Positions 28,035 to 37,181 of a stretch of DNA of 64,000 nt are shown here, piece after piece (the first letter of the stretch is position 1; each line of letters begins with the position of its first letter). Below the pieces are notes generated by a model. The model searched no databases, was not told where the DNA came from, and saw only the letters and a program-made list of their open reading frames with translations. A program made the translations under genes and the position numbers. The stretch is from assembly GCF_033063295.1 (NCBI RefSeq), contig NZ_JAWJZH010000001.1:62001-126000 (forward strand), written 5' to 3'. Origin of the DNA: Nitrosomonas sp. Is35 (GTDB taxonomy: Bacteria > Pseudomonadota > Gammaproteobacteria > Burkholderiales > Nitrosomonadaceae).

Positions 28035-28663
28035 CCGGATGCTTCCGGTTGTTCCAACGGTAGATGCTCATTTTCGCTGCCGGATTCAAGCAAGGATTTC
28101 ATTTCTTCCAGCGGAGGCAGTTCTTCAATCGAGCGCAGATTCAAGTCGTCGAGAAAATGCGCTGTAGTGGCAAATAGTTCCGGTTTTCCCGGCACATTGC
28201 GGTGTCCAACCGCTTCAATCCAGCCGCGTGCCACGAGTGTTTTGAGTATCGCGCTGGAAACACCGACACCCCGTATTTCTTCGATATCGCCACGCGTCAC
28301 CGGCTGGCGGTAAGCGATGATCGCGAGTGTTTCCAGAATCGCACGGGAATAACGCGGTGCTTTTTGCGGCGTCAAGCGTTCCAAATACGGCTGCATCTCC
28401 GCTTTGGTCTGAAAGCGCCAGCCGCTGGCCACAGTGACCAGTTCTATGCCGCTATCGCGCCATTGTTCGCGGATTTCCTCCAATAAATTCGCCAAGACCG
28501 CAGCACTTAACTCGTTATTGAATAATTTCCGTAATTCGCTGACCGGTAAAGGCTCTTGCGTTGTAAGCAAGGCTACTTCCAGAATTTGCCTGGTTTTTGC
28601 AGGGCTGAGCGAATCCTGTACTTCAGGCTGACTATACTCAGGCGGCATTGATCGAACGGACAT
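28028..28663 (-). CDS. scpB: Segregation and condensation protein B
   Basis: 211 residues; a start at Met6 (28648) is also possible. Two winged-helix domains: an N-terminal half with [21 protein letters not shown] and a second with [28 protein letters not shown], then [15 protein letters not shown]. With ScpA it binds the SMC ATPase for chromosome compaction. It begins inside scpA (26-base overlap), so the two are co-translated. An acidic tail follows the family core. Confidence 0.94.
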   Translation of the reverse strand: MSVRSMPPEYSQPEVQDSLSPAKTRQILEVALLTTQEPLPVSELRKLFNNELSAAVLANLLEEIREQWRDSGIELVTVASGWRFQTKAEMQPYLERLTPQKAPRYSRAILETLAIIAYRQPVTRGDIEEIRGVGVSSAILKTLVARGWIEAVGHRNVPGKPELFATTAHFLDDLNLRSIEELPPLEEMKSLLESGSENEHLPLEQPEASGH

Positions 28664-29441
28664 AAATCATTCCGCTATCGGGAGATTGAGAAATTTCCAA
28701 CAGCAACTCCTTGGCCAGTTCCAGAATGGCCAGGAAAGTGACGACGACTTCAGCGACGGTGGCCAGGGGGCTGAACAAGTCATAAAATTCAACTTGCTGC
28801 TCAAACCCGCGCAGATCGCGTAGCACCTGGCTCATATAAGCACGCACGGATAGGGTTTCGCGTTTGATGTGATGGTGGCGGTTGACTTTGGCGCGCGTCA
28901 AAATAGCCGCCCAGGCGTTACGTAAATCGTCCATATTGATATGGGGTAATTGCTCGGTCCGTTTTTGTTCTATCCACACTTGAATGATGCTGAAATCGCG
29001 CTCGGCTTGCGGTAATTGATTCAAGCGCAGCGCGGCTGTTTTCATTTGCTCGTACTCCAGCAAACGCCGTACCAGCTCGGCGCGCGGATCGTGTTCTTCT
29101 TCCACAGCCGTCTTGGGATTGGGCAGCAGCATGCGCGATTTAATTTCGATCAGCAGCGCGGTCATCAGCAGATATTCGGCCGCCAGCTCCAGTTGATCCA
29201 CGCGCATCATTTCGACGTAAGTCATGTATTGCTGCGTGAGTTCGGCCATCGGAATATCGAGAATATTCAGATTGTGCTTGCGGATCAGATACAGCAGTAA
29301 GTCCAGCGGGCCTTGGAAGGTATCCAGAAAAACTTCCAGTGCATCCGGCGGAATATACAAATCCTGCGGGATTTCCAGCAGCGGTTCGCCGCAGATTCTA
29401 GCGACCGGCTGGGGTTCTGCAACATCAATAACCAGATTCAC
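28638..29441 (-). CDS. scpA: Segregation and condensation protein A (kleisin)
   Basis: 267 residues. The N-terminal kleisin segment FLDTFQGPLDLLLYLIRKHNLNILDIPM and YLLMTALLIEIKSRMLLP are diagnostic, as is the C-terminal winged-helix region ending near VVVTFLAILELAKE. It bridges SMC heads together with ScpB. It follows trpS on the same strand by 23 bases in an arrangement (trpS-scpA-scpB) common in betaproteobacteria. Confidence 0.95.
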   Translation of the reverse strand: MNLVIDVAEPQPVARICGEPLLEIPQDLYIPPDALEVFLDTFQGPLDLLLYLIRKHNLNILDIPMAELTQQYMTYVEMMRVDQLELAAEYLLMTALLIEIKSRMLLPNPKTAVEEEHDPRAELVRRLLEYEQMKTAALRLNQLPQAERDFSIIQVWIEQKRTEQLPHINMDDLRNAWAAILTRAKVNRHHHIKRETLSVRAYMSQVLRDLRGFEQQVEFYDLFSPLATVAEVVVTFLAILELAKELLLEISQSPDSGMIYVRSINAA

Positions 29442-29464
29442 CGTTTCAATCAGTGGAAAACATA

Positions 29465-30667
29465 TCAGGAATAACTGAGCCCCATCGCTTCGCGGATGTC
29501 GCGCATGGTCTCTTCCGCCAGCTTGTTGGCTTTTTCGCAGCCGTCCGCGATGATGTTACGCACCAGTGTCGGATCTTCTTCGTATTTTTTGATGCGCTCG
29601 TACATCGGAGCTTGTTCCGCGAGAATTTTGTCAATCACCGGGGTTTTACAATCCAGGCAGCCGATTTCGGCGTTCTTGCATCCTCGCTGCACCCATTCGC
29701 GGGTTTTGTCATCGGAATACACCAGGTGGAATTGCCATACCGGGCATTTGGCGGGATCGCCCGGATCGCTGCGCCGCACGCGCGCCGGATCGGTCGGCAT
29801 GGTGCGGACTTTTTTGCGAATGCTTTCCGGGTCTTCGCGCAGACTAATGGTGTTGTTATACGACTTGGACATTTTTTGACCGTCCAACCCCGGCATTCTG
29901 GAGGCTTCGGTCAGCAATGTTTCCGGCTCGGTCAAAATCATTTTGCCGCCGCCTTCCAGGTAACCGAATAAGCGTTCGCGGTCGCCCAGGCTTAAATTCT
30001 GTTGTTCATTCAGCAACGAACGGGCTTCTTCCAGTGCATGCTCATCGCCTTGCTCTTGATACAAATTGCGCAGCTCGGTATACAGTTTGGATTTTTTGGA
30101 GCCCAGTTTTTTGATCGCAGCTTCCGCTTTTTCTTCGAACCCCGGCTCCTTGCCATAAATATGGTTGAAGCGGCGGGAGATTTCGCGCGTAAATTCCAAG
30201 TGCGGCGCTTGGTCTTCGCCGACCGGAACCCGGTTGGCGCGGTAAATCAGAATATCGGCGCTTTGCAGCAGCGGATAACCGAGAAAACCGTAGGTGCTGA
30301 GATCCTTCTCGGATAATTTCTCTTGCTGATCTTTGTAGGTAGGCACGCGTTCCAGCCAGCCAAGCGGTGTCATCATCGACAGCAACAAATACAGCTCGGC
30401 ATGTGCAGGGACTTTGGATTGAATGAATAAAATCGCCTGCGACGGATCCACACCGGCAGCCAGCCAGTCGATTACCATGTCCCAGACATTCTGCTCAATG
30501 ATTTCCGGCGTGTCGTAATGCGTTGTCAAGGCATGCCAATCGGCGACAAAAAACAGGCACTCGTATTGCTGCTGCAACTTCACCCAATTTTTTAATACGC
30601 CGTGATAATGTCCTAAATGCAGGCTGCCGGTAGGGCGCATACCTGATAAAACGCGATCAGCAAACAT
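29465..30667 (-). CDS. trpS: Tryptophanyl-tRNA synthetase
   Basis: 400 residues. Class I synthetase with the HIGH-like motif in SLHLGHYHG near residue 17 and KMSKS in LDGQKMSKSYNN near residue 260. PVGEDQAPHLEFTREISRRFN is the tryptophan-site helix. Compared with the ~335-residue E. coli type there is an insertion (about 175-250, EEKAEAAIKKLGSKKSKLY and following) and a C-terminal segment with Cys residues (CPVWQFHLVYSDD, GCKNAEIGCLDCK), features of the longer TrpS type seen in betaproteobacteria. Confidence 0.95.
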   Translation of the reverse strand: MFADRVLSGMRPTGSLHLGHYHGVLKNWVKLQQQYECLFFVADWHALTTHYDTPEIIEQNVWDMVIDWLAAGVDPSQAILFIQSKVPAHAELYLLLSMMTPLGWLERVPTYKDQQEKLSEKDLSTYGFLGYPLLQSADILIYRANRVPVGEDQAPHLEFTREISRRFNHIYGKEPGFEEKAEAAIKKLGSKKSKLYTELRNLYQEQGDEHALEEARSLLNEQQNLSLGDRERLFGYLEGGGKMILTEPETLLTEASRMPGLDGQKMSKSYNNTISLREDPESIRKKVRTMPTDPARVRRSDPGDPAKCPVWQFHLVYSDDKTREWVQRGCKNAEIGCLDCKTPVIDKILAEQAPMYERIKKYEEDPTLVRNIIADGCEKANKLAEETMRDIREAMGLSYS

Positions 30668-30693
30668 GTTGAAATCCTAAATGTAAAACGTTG

Positions 30694-31359
30694 TTAAATA
30701 TATAACCCAAAAATGGATACGATGATGATTTTAACCCAGAGAATAACCGGTCCGATCACGGTACTCAAAATACCGCTGAATAACAATACCAGCAATATCA
30801 TAAAGCCGTAAGGCTCAATCCGGGAAAATTGGTAAGCCAGTCGGTACGGCAGCAGACTCATGGCCATGCGGCCGCCATCCAAAGGTGGCAACGGCAGCAG
30901 ATTAAGCACCATCAGGACGATGTTGATTTCGATTCCCGCGATACCCATCAAAGCCAACGGTTTGGCAAAGCTGCTCTCGGGCATGGCAAGCGCCAGTTTG
31001 ATCATCAGCGCCCAGAAAAACGCCATCAACAGATTGGCGCCGGGCCCGGCGGCGGCGACCCACAGCATATCGTGCTTCGGGTGGCGCAAATTGGCGAAAT
31101 TAACCGGTACCGGCTTGGCCCAGCCAAATAAAAATCCCGCGCCGACAGTCAGCTTGCTGAGAACAAATAACGACAGCGGTACTATGATCGTGCCGATAGG
31201 ATCGATGTGCCGCGCTGGGTTAAGGCTGATGCGACCGGCGTTAAAAGCCGTGAGATCGCCGAATTTTTTGGCGATATAGCCGTGTGCCGCTTCATGCATG
31301 GTGATGGCCAGAATGACCGGCAAGGCATAAATGGCAATGCCTTGAATAATCTCATCCAT
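30694..31359 (-). CDS. Site-2 protease family membrane metalloprotease (M50)
   Basis: 221 residues from MDEIIQGIAIY; the open frame extends to a TTG four codons upstream. The zinc motif HEAAH lies near residue 21 in the first helix, and LLPLPPLDGGRM supplies the Asp ligand near residue 155. There is no PDZ domain, unlike RseP. It is a multi-pass inner-membrane protein of the short M50 subfamily; its substrate is unknown. It overlaps the preceding YciO-like gene by eight bases. Confidence 0.88.
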   Translation of the reverse strand: MDEIIQGIAIYALPVILAITMHEAAHGYIAKKFGDLTAFNAGRISLNPARHIDPIGTIIVPLSLFVLSKLTVGAGFLFGWAKPVPVNFANLRHPKHDMLWVAAAGPGANLLMAFFWALMIKLALAMPESSFAKPLALMGIAGIEINIVLMVLNLLPLPPLDGGRMAMSLLPYRLAYQFSRIEPYGFMILLVLLFSGILSTVIGPVILWVKIIIVSIFGLYI

Positions 31360-31984
31360 GCTCGATTCCAAACGGCTCGAGGCTGCCTTTACCGGGCCGG
31401 ATCAATTCCGGCACCGCGGTCGTCAGATCAATCACGGTGGTCATGTCGATGCCGCAGGAACCGGCGTCCATCACCAGTTCAACCTGATGCTCCAGGCGTT
31501 CGCGGATTTCTTCCGCATCGTTCAGCGGCAACTCGTCTCCCGGCAATATCAAGGTGGAACTGAGCAACGGCTCGCCGAGTTCTTCCAGCAGCGCCAGCAC
31601 CACCGGATGATCGGGAATACGCAGGCCGATGGTGTTGCGTTTCGGGTGTTGCATGCGGCGAGGTACTTCGCGCGTTGCTTGCAAAATAAACGTGTAGCTG
31701 CCAGGCGTTGTGGCTTTGAGCAGGCGGTATTGGCTGTTGTCGACTTTGGCGTAGGTGGCGATTTCCGCCAGGTTGCGGCATACCAATGTGAAATGATGCC
31801 GCTCATCCACTTCCCGGATGGCGCGAATGCGCGTCATCGCTTCTTTATCGCCGAGGTGGCAACCCAAGGCGTAGCAAGAATCAGTCGGATACACGATGAT
31901 TCCGCCGCTGCGCACGATGGCAACCGCTTGCTTGATCAAGCGCAAATGCGGGGTATCGGTGTGAATGGAGAAAAATTGGGCCAC
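31352..31984 (-). CDS. yciO: YciO-type Sua5/YrdC family protein
   Basis: 210 residues. The YrdC fold is shown by GGIIVYPTDSCYALGC near residue 30, MTRIRAIREVDERHHFTLVCRNL, TPGSYTFILQATREVPRRM, and TIGLRIPDHPVVLALLEELGEPLLSST. The sequence fits the YciO branch (no KxR/SxN set of true TsaC), so a role in threonylcarbamoyl-AMP synthesis is uncertain. It sits between a PHP phosphatase and an M50 protease gene, all on the same strand. Confidence 0.88.
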   Translation of the reverse strand: MAQFFSIHTDTPHLRLIKQAVAIVRSGGIIVYPTDSCYALGCHLGDKEAMTRIRAIREVDERHHFTLVCRNLAEIATYAKVDNSQYRLLKATTPGSYTFILQATREVPRRMQHPKRNTIGLRIPDHPVVLALLEELGEPLLSSTLILPGDELPLNDAEEIRERLEHQVELVMDAGSCGIDMTTVIDLTTAVPELIRPGKGSLEPFGIEHG

Positions 31985-32026
31985 AGTGAAACGGTATCGG
32001 GATTATTTGAATTTCACATCAAAACA

Positions 32027-32887
32027 TCAATACGCAAGCTCGGCTGCGGCCGTATTTTTCCAATGCTGCCAGACCGGAGTGCAACCGGATGGGAATTCAG
32101 GTAACTGCCCGAGATCGAAATGGCTTTCCCCCGGCCCGTGAAAGTCCGAACCGCACGATGCCAGCAGATTTCTGTCCTTGGCGTGCTGGGCAAACCGCTG
32201 TGCTTGCTCCAAGGTGTGACTGGATGTGACGACTTCGAGGCCTGATCCGCCGAGCGCGCAAAATTCGTCGAGCAAATCGCTGAGCACATTTTTGCCCAGA
32301 TCGTAGCGGCCCGGATGTGCAATCACGGCGTGGCCGCCGCTGCCGCAAATCCAGCTGACCGCATCGCTGAGCGTGGCCCATTCGTGCGGTGCATACCCAG
32401 GTTTGCCTTTAACCAGATATTTCTTGAATACCGATTTAACATCCTTGGCATAGCCTTGCTCAACCAGAAAACGCGCAAAGTGCGTGCGTCCAATCAAACG
32501 GCGCACGCCGACATAGGCATAAGCGCCTTCCAGGCTGCCGTGGATACCGGTTTTTGCCAGCTCCGCGGCAATATTCTCGGCGCGTTGGGTGCGTCCGGCG
32601 CGAACAGCGGTCAAACCTTCAACCAGTGGTGCATAACCCGGATCAATATCCAGCCCGACGATATGCAAAGTGCGGCCGCGCCAGCTGACGGATATTTCCA
32701 CGCCGTTTATAAATGTGATACTTTTCGTTTCGGCGGTCTGACGCGCTTCCGCGAGTCCGGCGATATCGTCGTGATCGGTCAACGCCAGCGTTTCGACGCC
32801 ACGCAAGGCGGCGCGCTCAACCAGTTGAGCGGGTGATAACACACCATCGGAAATGGTGGAGTGACAATGCAAATCAATATTGAGCAT
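32027..32887 (-). CDS. PHP-domain phosphoesterase (RNase AM / nucleoside bisphosphatase type)
   Basis: 286 residues from MLNIDLHCHSTISDG; 13 further upstream codons are open but look non-native. Metal motifs of the PHP domain are DLHCHS near residue 5, LTDHDDIAG near 40, the VIAHPGRYDLG block and a C-terminal GSDFHG. Length and motif order match the YciV/TrpH family (3',5'-nucleoside bisphosphate phosphatase and 5'-3' RNA nuclease in E. coli). It is first in the run phosphatase-yciO-M50-trpS-scpA-scpB. Confidence 0.9.
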   Translation of the reverse strand: MLNIDLHCHSTISDGVLSPAQLVERAALRGVETLALTDHDDIAGLAEARQTAETKSITFINGVEISVSWRGRTLHIVGLDIDPGYAPLVEGLTAVRAGRTQRAENIAAELAKTGIHGSLEGAYAYVGVRRLIGRTHFARFLVEQGYAKDVKSVFKKYLVKGKPGYAPHEWATLSDAVSWICGSGGHAVIAHPGRYDLGKNVLSDLLDEFCALGGSGLEVVTSSHTLEQAQRFAQHAKDRNLLASCGSDFHGPGESHFDLGQLPEFPSGCTPVWQHWKNTAAAELAY

Positions 32888-33014
32888 GTAAATTCGTTGC
32901 GCAATGCAGGACACGCATGATAGCAAATAACCCGATTGAAGAGAAATAATTGTATTGGATAATGAAAGAGATAGTTAGATCCATGATAGAAAAACCATTT
33001 TGCAAGGACTCCCA

Positions 33015-34238
33015 ATGACTATGCTACAAACTGTTCGCGATCATCTTGCCGCTGCACCGCATCGCAGCCTCTTTTTGGCAGGCGCGCTGCAAGGCGTGCT
33101 GACGGTATTATGGTGGATATTCGACCTGACCGGACGTTACGGCATCGCCGGATCGATGACCGCTTGGAGCATCGTCCCGACCTGGGCGCACGCATTCCTG
33201 ATGATTTATGGTTTTTTCCCGTTTTTTATTTTCGGCTTCCTGTTCACCACGTATCCCAACTGGATGAACGGTGAAAAAGTAAAACCGCAAGAATATGTCG
33301 CTACCTGCGCTTTGATGGCGGCGGGCGTGGCGCTGTTTTATGCTGGCTTGCTGACGCACAAAGTGGTCAGCATTACCGGTGTGGAACTGATGCTGGCCGG
33401 ATGGAGCATCGCCGTTTACGTACTGTTTCGCATCCTGCTCACGACACCGGCGCAAGACAAGCGCCATGCCCGGGTCACCAGCGTTGCGCTGCTGATGGGC
33501 TGGTTCGGCGTGGCGGCGTATTTGGTCTGGCTGGTGACCGGCGCGGCGCTGGCGCTCGATTGCGCGCGCGTTGCCGGGATCTGGTTTTTTCTGCTGCCAA
33601 TCGTACTGACCGTTTCGCATCGCATGATCCCGTTTTTCTCCAGCCGCGTATTGGATAATTATGAAATGGTGCGGCCGTTCTGGATGCTGTGGCTGATGCT
33701 CGGCTGCATTGCCGCGCACGGTTTGCTGCAATGCTTTGAGTTAACAGCTTATCTGTGGCTCGCCGACTTCCCGCTGGCTGGGTGCGCGCTGTATTTGTCG
33801 TACCGCTGGGGATTGCAGCGCAGCTTTAAAGTGAGCCTGCTGGCGGTATTGCACATCTCGTTCGCCTGGTTCGGTGTGGCGATGCTGCTGTACGCTGTGC
33901 AAAGCCTGGTGTATTTCGCCTCCGGCAACCTGATTTTGGGCCTTGCTCCGCTGCACGCCATCGGCATCGGTTTCTTCTCCGGCATGATCCTCGCGATGGC
34001 CTCGCGCGTCACCCTCGGCCACTCCGGACGGCCACTGGAACTCGACCGCTTTACCTGGCTGCTGTTCCTGGGCTTTCAGGCAACCGCCGTGATCCGCATT
34101 CTAGCCGACCTCATCCCGGCGATTGCACCGATGTTCTACGTGCTGGCGGCGCTTGTTTGGCTGACTTGCTTCGGTCTTTGGGCGATTAAGTTTGCACCGA
34201 TTTATTGGCGTGCAAGGGTTGATGGGAAGGCGGGGTGA
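33015..34238 (+). CDS. nnrS: NnrS family heme-copper membrane protein
   Basis: 407 residues from MTMLQTVRDH, six bases after AAGGA; an upstream in-frame start lacks a ribosome site. About twelve hydrophobic helices span the whole length. Family motifs: HRSLFLAGALQGVLTVLWW near residue 15, GFFPFFIFGFLFTTYPNW near 70, SHRMIPFFSSRVL near 200, and the HAIGIGFFSGMILAMASRVTLGHSGR block near 315. NnrS is linked to nitric oxide stress; in N. europaea and relatives it occurs with denitrification functions. It stands alone here. Confidence 0.92.
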   Translation: MTMLQTVRDHLAAAPHRSLFLAGALQGVLTVLWWIFDLTGRYGIAGSMTAWSIVPTWAHAFLMIYGFFPFFIFGFLFTTYPNWMNGEKVKPQEYVATCALMAAGVALFYAGLLTHKVVSITGVELMLAGWSIAVYVLFRILLTTPAQDKRHARVTSVALLMGWFGVAAYLVWLVTGAALALDCARVAGIWFFLLPIVLTVSHRMIPFFSSRVLDNYEMVRPFWMLWLMLGCIAAHGLLQCFELTAYLWLADFPLAGCALYLSYRWGLQRSFKVSLLAVLHISFAWFGVAMLLYAVQSLVYFASGNLILGLAPLHAIGIGFFSGMILAMASRVTLGHSGRPLELDRFTWLLFLGFQATAVIRILADLIPAIAPMFYVLAALVWLTCFGLWAIKFAPIYWRARVDGKAG

Positions 34239-34318
34239 TGGTAAGTCATTGTCATAGTATCGATAGTGATTTAATTGGCAGACTACAATAGTTCTCAGTG
34301 AATATCGCGAGGTGATTT

Positions 34319-35281
34319 TTGGAGTATGACGATTTAATAAGAGAAACTCTATGGAATGATTATGACGATTCCAAGGATTATCCACATCAAAGACCACTTC
34401 TTGCTCACTATACTTCAATATCGACGATTGAAAAGATCATTAGCAATAATGAACTTTGGCTTTCTAATCCTCTGTTTATGAATGATTGGGAAGAACTCCG
34501 ATTTGGTATGAATACAGGAGCTGATAGCTTTCGAGCAAGTCGATTAATTGCGAATGCTTGTGGATCACCTGCGATATTCAGTTCTCTTATACAAGCTTTC
34601 GATAAAATATTTCATAGATTTGCCAATGATCATGCTATCGATACCTACATCCTGTGTTTTTCTGAGCATGATTCCACTGATGCAGACGGACTTCTCTCAA
34701 TGTGGCGTGGGTACGGAGAAATTGGAAGCGGTGCTGCTCTGGTGATTGATACTTCGAAAATTAATGTAGTTGAAGATATTCCACTTTCAATTGGCAAAGT
34801 TCATTATGCTACTCAAAGCGATAGAATTTCTTGGATAGAAAAGAAAATGAATGCCTTGGCTGATTTAATAATTAAGCTCCCAAAATCCGAAAAGGTCTTT
34901 GAGTCTGTGGCTCAAATCTGGTTTGAGAGACTTTTAGCGTTCTCGTTGTTTACGAAGCATAGGGGTTTTTCAGAAGAACGAGAGTGGAGGCTCGTATATG
35001 TAAAAGAAAATGATCCAGAATTTATTTTTTCTCCATTTTTAAGTTATTCGATCACTTCTCAGGGTGTGCATCCCAAATTAAAGTTAAGGCTTTCTGAATT
35101 TAGTAAAGCTTCTGATTTACTACCAGATTTTAATATCGCAGATTTAACGGATCGTATCCTACTGGGGCCATCTATATCATCTGAATTATCGGTACATTCA
35201 TTCCGTCGTATGTTTCGCTTAACTAGTCATGACTTGCTTGTGGATAAGATAAGAGCATCTACTATCCCTTTTAGGCCTTGA
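34319..35281 (+). CDS. DUF2971 family protein
   Basis: 320 residues starting with TTG at 34319; GAGGTG lies four bases before it and no ATG occurs near. The DUF2971 pattern is clear: LAHYTSISTIEKIISNNELWLSNPLFMNDWEEL near residue 30, ILCFSEHDSTDADGLLSMWRGYGEIGSGAAL near 120, and GFSEEREWRLVYV near 225. Function is unknown; members are often found in accessory and defence-rich regions. The gene is visibly more AT-rich than nnrS just before it, which suggests horizontal acquisition. Confidence 0.85.
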   Translation: MEYDDLIRETLWNDYDDSKDYPHQRPLLAHYTSISTIEKIISNNELWLSNPLFMNDWEELRFGMNTGADSFRASRLIANACGSPAIFSSLIQAFDKIFHRFANDHAIDTYILCFSEHDSTDADGLLSMWRGYGEIGSGAALVIDTSKINVVEDIPLSIGKVHYATQSDRISWIEKKMNALADLIIKLPKSEKVFESVAQIWFERLLAFSLFTKHRGFSEEREWRLVYVKENDPEFIFSPFLSYSITSQGVHPKLKLRLSEFSKASDLLPDFNIADLTDRILLGPSISSELSVHSFRRMFRLTSHDLLVDKIRASTIPFRP

Positions 35282-35401
35282 GCTTGAATTTTGAGATTAT
35301 TTGATAAGCTTGATTATGACTCATCAATATCAAACATGGAGTGAGGGTCATACCATGATAATGACGGCTGTAGTTTTTCTTAATTCGTGCATAAAAGCAA
35401 A

Positions 35402-35815
35402 ATGACCTCCTCCGATATCCGCTGGCAACAACGCTTTGCCAGTTACCAAAAAGCCTTGCTGCAACTGCAAGGCGCGGTCGAACTCAGTTCGCAGCGTGCA
35501 CTTACTTCGTTGGAAAAGCAGGGAGTGATTCAGGCATTCGAGTTCACACATGAATTGGCCTGGAATATGTTGAAGGATTTTTTGCAGGATCAGGGTAATC
35601 AAAACATCAAAGGTTCAAAGGATGCCACGCGGGAAGCGTTCAAGGTTGAGCTGATTGGCGACGGCGAGCAGTGGATGGCGATGATTCAGAGCCGAAATAT
35701 CTCATCGCATACTTACGATGAGCGTACCGCCGAACAGTTGGTACAGGTCATCATCCGCGATTACTATCCGCTGTTCGTTGCGCTGAAAACGGAAATGGAA
35801 AAATACCGGCCATGA
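35402..35815 (+). CDS. HI0074-type nucleotidyltransferase substrate-binding protein
   Basis: 137 residues from ATG 35402 (a GTG at 35387 is also in frame). An all-helical HEPN-like protein: QRFASYQKALLQLQGAVEL, QGVIQAFEFTHELAWNMLKDFLQDQG, ATREAFKVELIGDGEQWMAMIQSRN and SSHTYDE. The R-N-x3-SHTYDE segment corresponds to the HEPN catalytic/dimer motif. Its stop overlaps the start of the nucleotidyltransferase gene by four bases. Together they form the HI0074-HI0073 module, related to HEPN/MNT toxin-antitoxin pairs. Confidence 0.88.
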   Translation: MTSSDIRWQQRFASYQKALLQLQGAVELSSQRALTSLEKQGVIQAFEFTHELAWNMLKDFLQDQGNQNIKGSKDATREAFKVELIGDGEQWMAMIQSRNISSHTYDERTAEQLVQVIIRDYYPLFVALKTEMEKYRP

Positions 35816-36129
35816 CTGGTGAATGGCCATTCGGCTTATCGCCTGCGACATTGGAAAAACTCAACACTGTGTTTGCGCAGCACGGCGCCATCGATTCGGT
35901 GTTGATCTACGGTTCGCGCGCCAAGGGAAATTTCCGCGCCGGTTCCGATATCGACTTGACCATCAAAGGCGATGAAATTCCGTTCGCCGAGTTCATGCAG
36001 ATCGAAGACCAGATCGACGATTTGATGCTGCCGTATACCGTCGATTTGTCGCAGTATTACCAACTGGAGAACACTGATCTGGTCGCGCATATCGACCGGG
36101 TGGGGGTAGCCATTTACAACAAAAGATAA
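35812..36129 (+). CDS. Minimal nucleotidyltransferase (HI0073/MNT type)
   Basis: 105 residues. The catalytic motif GSRAKGNFRAGSDIDLTIKG (GS-x9-DxD) lies near residue 34, with the third Asp likely in YTVDLSQY. In HEPN/MNT modules such enzymes adenylylate the HEPN partner and act as the antitoxin. The two genes are translationally coupled (ATGA). No tested role is known for the HI0073-HI0074 branch. Confidence 0.9.
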   Translation: MTGEWPFGLSPATLEKLNTVFAQHGAIDSVLIYGSRAKGNFRAGSDIDLTIKGDEIPFAEFMQIEDQIDDLMLPYTVDLSQYYQLENTDLVAHIDRVGVAIYNKR

Positions 36130-36335
36130 TTGCAAGAAATGGCAGCGAGCTACCGCGATACGTGCAGTGCCGGTCCATGGATATTTTGATTCGCATCCGG
36201 CAGTTTCTACATCACCGCCAAAATACAGATGACGGCTGATAATATTAATAACAATGAGTTGCTGGTAGCTTGTTTCAAGCAAATCGGAAAAATATTGTGA
36301 AAGATGATCTGAGAATTCAGGAGCTGAGTGTAGTC

Positions 36336-36378
36336 TTTGGCAATAATCCCGCAGCTTGGCTGCGGGATTATTGCCAAA
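36336..36378 (-). terminator. Strong hairpin after the second PEP-CTERM gene
   Basis: TTTGGCAATAATCCCGCAGC (36336-36355) pairs perfectly with its complement at 36359-36378 around a three-base loop. It abuts the stop codon of the PEP-CTERM gene at 36379 and lies 207 bases after the nucleotidyltransferase gene. It probably ends the - strand transcript; a T run is lacking. The rest of 36130-36335 shows nothing recognisable. Confidence 0.6.
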
Positions 36379-37062
36379 TTAACTTAATTTATTACGACGA
36401 ACATTCCAGCCGAGTACTGCCATACCAGCCAGCAAGAGCGCGTAGGTGGAAGGTTCCGGTATCGGTGAAATGGAAATCGCATCGAGGTCGAATCCTTGGC
36501 TGGCGCCCAATACGTCAAGGCCGCCGATGCCAACTTTGGTAAATGCCGTAGCTCCCAGTCCGGCCAGGATACCCGCATAACCGGATAGATCCAGCGTGAT
36601 TACGCCGGATGCATTGGTGGTAACAGTCGGTTGTATATTGCCGCCATTGTCAGTCCAGAGAAATAGCTGTGCACTTTCGGCGTTATCTCCAGTTTCCCAG
36701 ATTTTAAGTATGTTGTTGGCGCTAAAATTAGCGCCGAAGCCTACTTCAATATAAGCGCCGGTGAAAGCTGTACCCGAAACACCAGGCTCGCCCGGCAGCG
36801 ATAAAAACCGATCGTCGGGTGCTCCCAATACCGAGCTGCGCGCTTCTGCTTCTGTCAAAACAACTGGAAAGCCGCCTGACAGAGAGCCGCCATAAAATTC
36901 CCCTGGAAAACTGCCGCCGACACTACCCCGAAGCAATGTGTCCGTGGTGCTACCAAAAGTTTCTGCCGCTGCTGACACTGGGGATAGCGCGATAGCGCCG
37001 AGAGATAGTGCAACTAAAGAAGAATGGAAATATTGCTTAACTTGATTGATTGAGCCCATCAT
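36379..37062 (-). CDS. PEP-CTERM sorted exported protein
   Basis: 227 residues from MMGSINQVKQYF, six bases after AAGGAG; the longer frame adds 12 residues without a ribosome site. A signal peptide ends near SPVSAAAE. The body is Gly/Ser/Thr-rich and beta-like, with VSGTAFTGAYIEVGFGANFSANNILKIWE typical of choice-of-anchor PEP-CTERM proteins. The tail is SPIPEPSTYALLLAGMAVLGWNVRRNK, a canonical exosortase signal. It faces the histidine phosphatase gene across 119 bases that contain a dyad. Confidence 0.9.
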   Translation of the reverse strand: MMGSINQVKQYFHSSLVALSLGAIALSPVSAAAETFGSTTDTLLRGSVGGSFPGEFYGGSLSGGFPVVLTEAEARSSVLGAPDDRFLSLPGEPGVSGTAFTGAYIEVGFGANFSANNILKIWETGDNAESAQLFLWTDNGGNIQPTVTTNASGVITLDLSGYAGILAGLGATAFTKVGIGGLDVLGASQGFDLDAISISPIPEPSTYALLLAGMAVLGWNVRRNKLS

Positions 37063-37110
37063 CTTACTCCTTTGTTGTGAAAAATCATTTAACTGCATAT
37101 TCCATACTAC

Positions 37111-37128
37111 TCTCTATTAGGATAGAGA
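37111..37128. promoter_or_regulatory. Dyad in the PEP-CTERM / phosphatase intergenic region
   Basis: TCTCTAT (37111-37117) and ATAGAGA (37122-37128) flank TAGG. The dyad lies about 49 bases upstream of the PEP-CTERM start and 53 bases upstream of the divergent phosphatase start, a usual position for an operator. Confidence 0.35.
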
Positions 37129-37181
37129 TAAAATGTTTTATGTGAGTGTCATCAATGATATAAATTTTTTGTAGACGCTGT

